DNA of 8,255 nt from Planctomycetota bacterium. Lineage in GTDB: Bacteria; Planctomycetota; Phycisphaerae; WQYP01. The notes beneath the pieces are model-generated. The model was not told where the DNA came from. It worked only from the letters and a program-made list of their open reading frames with translations, and searched no databases. A program made the position numbers and the translations under genes. Of this stretch, positions 6,581 through 8,255 are shown one piece after another. Numbering within the stretch: position 1 is the stretch's first letter; the number at the start of each line of letters is the position of its first letter. Location of the stretch: the NCBI GenBank assembly GCA_021852225.1, contig JAJZOA010000247.1, forward strand, positions 1-8,255, in the 5' to 3' direction.

Positions 6581-6596
6581 GCCTGCAATTGCGGGC
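6581..6596 (+). repeat. 16-base dyad just downstream of the putative oxidase promoter
   Basis: GCCTGCAA is followed directly by TTGCGGGC, an uninterrupted inverted repeat with one mismatch (a G:T pair in RNA) and a perfect GCAATTGC core. Its centre lies about 12 bases after the expected transcription start, a usual place for a repressor operator. No regulator gene is adjacent, so its role is inferred from position only. Confidence 0.35.
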
Positions 6597-6654
6597 CTTG
6601 TGGCAGAATGGGCCGGGTCAATGCCTATCCGCCTGGAGATTAAAAATCCGCACC

Positions 6655-6659
6655 GGAGA
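6655..6659 (+). promoter_or_regulatory. Ribosome-binding-site-like GGAGA supporting an alternative upstream TTG start
   Basis: GGAGA is followed by eight bases and a TTG at 6668 in the same frame as the FAD oxidase. The ATG at 6704 has no comparable motif. Translation from 6668 would add 12 residues (EPEPHGRVAVA after the initiator). The choice is unresolved. Confidence 0.35.
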
Positions 6660-6703
6660 AATCCGATTTGGAACCAGAGCCGCATGGTAGAGTAGCCGTG
6701 GCT

Positions 6704-8255
6704 ATGCAGAACGCCCTGCACCCTTCCCAGGCCGCGCCTGCGCGTCACGTCGGCTTGCCGATCGCGATTGAATCGCCGGCAACGGTTTCCGAACCTGATG
6801 CGGTCACGATAGCCGCGGACTTGCTTAGACTACATGCTGGCGAACTGTATGCCGACGCCCATCATCGTATGCTGTATTCCACAGATGCTTCTTTGTATCA
6901 GGTCCAGCCGCTGGGCGTAGTGATGCCAAAGGATACGGCGGCCGTCGAAACCATTGTGGATTACTGCGCGCGGCGGCACATTGCGATTCTGCCCCGCGGC
7001 GGGGGCACCAGTCTGGCCGGCCAGTGTACCAATCGGGCGCTGGTCGTGGATATGACACCCCATTTCCGCAGAATTATGTCTGTCGATGTGGCGGGACGGA
7101 CCTGCCTGGTGGAACCGGGCATCGGCATTGATGAACTTAATCAGCAGCTTGAGGCGCGTCGCACGGGACTGTTTTTTGCACCCGATCCGGCCACTCTGGC
7201 CCAGGCCAGTGTCGGCGGTTGCATTGGCAATAACGCCGCGGGGGCAAGGTCCATTCGCTACGGCCGCACCAGTGAAAACCTGGAAGGTTTGGAGGTTATT
7301 TTGTCCGCCCGTGGACGGATATGGCTGAAGGCCGGTGCGGGCGCCGCATCGGCGATGGCCGCCGATCTTTCCCGTCGTGTGGCGCGGGTGGTACGCGACC
7401 ATGCGCGTGATATTCGCCAGCGGTATCCGAAATTAATCCGCCGCAATGCGGGCTACGCGCTGGACAGTATTCTGGCTCAGCTTGATGCGTGCGTTCCGGA
7501 TGACCAGTTGAATCTTGCAGGATTGATCTGCGGAAGTGAAGGCACGCTGGCGATGATTACCGCCGCCCGTCTGAAACTTTGTCCCGTACCGGTGGCGCGC
7601 GGTTTGGCGGTTGCCGCATTTGCCGATGTGGAGGCGGCCATTGCGGCAGTGGAATCGATTTTGGATACGCACCCCAACGCGGTGGAACTGCTGGATGACG
7701 CGGTCATTCTGGCTGCCGCCGGCAACACCACCTGCAAGCCGTATCTGGACCGGCTTCCGCTTGCCGGCAAAGGCATGCCGCACGCTGTTCTTTATGTGGA
7801 ATATGAAGCAATTGAAACCGCCAGCGAACTTGACCGGCGATTTAAGGAACTAACCGGGCTGCTGGGAGCGGCTGGCGTTAAGACGTATACCGGTGCCCGC
7901 GAAATGGCTGATGCGTGGGCACTCCGGCGATCCAGTGAAGCGCTGTTGCATGGCCTGCCGGGAAATCGCAAGCCTGTCACGTTTGTGGAGGATAATTCCG
8001 TTCCCGTTGGGCGACTTGGTGAATTTGTGCGGGAATTCAAAAATATTGTGACGCGGCACGGAACCCAGGCCGCGTTTTATGCCCATGCCTCTGTCGGGGT
8101 GTTGCACATCCGTCCCATGCTGGACCTGCACAGCGATCGGGACCGCGAAAAAATGCGGGCAATTGCCATTGAGGCCGCGGCGTTGGCGAAAAACTGCGGC
8201 GGAGTTATGTCCGGTGAACATGGCGACGGCCGCGCTCGCGGGCCGCTGCTGGAAA
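6704..8255 (+). CDS. FAD-binding oxidase, D-lactate / D-2-hydroxyglutarate dehydrogenase type (N-terminal part, truncated by window end)
   Basis: A flavoprotein of the VAO/PCMH fold predicted to oxidise a D-2-hydroxyacid such as D-lactate or D-2-hydroxyglutarate. The 517 visible residues run open to the window edge. Seen: YSTDASLYQVQPLGVVMP (58-75), the family's entry to the FAD domain; the phosphate-binding loop LPRGGGTSLAGQ (96-107); VEPGIGIDELN (136-146); GGCIGNNAAGARSIRYG (171-187); LICGSEGTLAMIT in the middle; and GEHGDGRARG (504-513), which bears the conserved His. The stretch with RQRYPKLIRRNAGYALD between the two halves of the FAD domain is typical of the large YdiJ-like proteins of about 1000 residues, in which an Fe-S and Cys-rich domain follows the oxidase part; that second half would lie beyond the window and is inferred. 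The start is uncertain: ATG 6704, GTG 6698, or TTG 6668, which has a better ribosome-binding site. The frame closes upstream at a TAA at 6641. The exact substrate cannot be assigned. Confidence 0.9.
   Translation, partial: MQNALHPSQAAPARHVGLPIAIESPATVSEPDAVTIAADLLRLHAGELYADAHHRMLYSTDASLYQVQPLGVVMPKDTAAVETIVDYCARRHIAILPRGGGTSLAGQCTNRALVVDMTPHFRRIMSVDVAGRTCLVEPGIGIDELNQQLEARRTGLFFAPDPATLAQASVGGCIGNNAAGARSIRYGRTSENLEGLEVILSARGRIWLKAGAGAASAMAADLSRRVARVVRDHARDIRQRYPKLIRRNAGYALDSILAQLDACVPDDQLNLAGLICGSEGTLAMITAARLKLCPVPVARGLAVAAFADVEAAIAAVESILDTHPNAVELLDDAVILAAAGNTTCKPYLDRLPLAGKGMPHAVLYVEYEAIETASELDRRFKELTGLLGAAGVKTYTGAREMADAWALRRSSEALLHGLPGNRKPVTFVEDNSVPVGRLGEFVREFKNIVTRHGTQAAFYAHASVGVLHIRPMLDLHSDRDREKMRAIAIEAAALAKNCGGVMSGEHGDGRARGPLLE

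Larger units (their letters stand above)
6264..6703. other. Divergent intergenic region without a convincing gene
   Basis: These 440 bases separate the start of the GDSL hydrolase from the start of the FAD oxidase. Open frames exist on both strands (for example 6304-6621 minus, 105 codons, and 6484-6690 plus), but none has a recognisable motif or coherent composition and several overlap one another, so I call none of them. The region holds candidate promoters in both directions and two dyads, listed separately. An undetected small RNA or a decayed gene cannot be excluded. Confidence 0.6.

Noticed and set aside
6304..6621. 105-codon minus-strand frame as a small gene upstream of the hydrolase
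   Set aside because: No motif, no clear ribosome-binding site, mixed composition, and it would cover the candidate promoters of both flanking genes.
6830..7402. 190-codon minus-strand frame within the FAD oxidase
   Set aside because: Antisense to the FAD-binding motifs of the oxidase, which are continuous on the plus strand to the window end.

Overview
The window has moderately high GC and is gene-dense. It suggests an environmental bacterium of the Planctomycetes/PVC type, possibly Phycisphaerae. This is inference from three things: a GDSL hydrolase ending in a PEP-CTERM sorting signal, a tRNA-dihydrouridine synthase with a Cys-rich active-site loop (CPVRKVMGRCRGG) that I associate with planctomycete homologues, and an LDH-like malate dehydrogenase. 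No rRNA, tRNA, CRISPR array, insertion sequence or phage gene is visible.

Layout. Positions 25-960 (minus) encode malate dehydrogenase. A 178-base divergent intergenic region (961-1138) holds possible promoters, a short tandem repeat and a small dyad. From 1139 to 4318 (plus) four genes form a tight operon in which every junction is a 4-base stop/start overlap: a Dus-family tRNA-dihydrouridine synthase, a family-9 (heptosyltransferase-like) glycosyltransferase, a Maf nucleotide pyrophosphatase and an L-rhamnose mutarotase. After a 14-base convergent gap, two minus-strand genes follow: an unrecognised protein with two membrane segments (4333-5088) and, 44 bases upstream of it, a secreted SGNH/GDSL hydrolase with a C-terminal PEP-CTERM anchor (5133-6263). 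A 440-base divergent region without a convincing gene (6264-6703) carries candidate promoters for both directions. From 6704 to the window end (plus) lies the N-terminal half of a large FAD-dependent oxidase of the D-lactate/D-2-hydroxyglutarate dehydrogenase (GlcD/YdiJ-like) group, cut by the window edge.

How the genes work together. MDH and the flavoprotein are central or 2-hydroxyacid metabolism enzymes without visible linkage to each other. The operon mixes RNA modification, cell-envelope sugar transfer, nucleotide house-cleaning and sugar anomer conversion. The tight overlaps argue for coordinated expression, but a shared pathway is not evident. The PEP-CTERM hydrolase should be exported and handled by an exosortase encoded elsewhere. 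I see no clear novel multi-gene system; the points worth checking are the operon's composition, the unknown membrane protein and the candidate regulatory sites.
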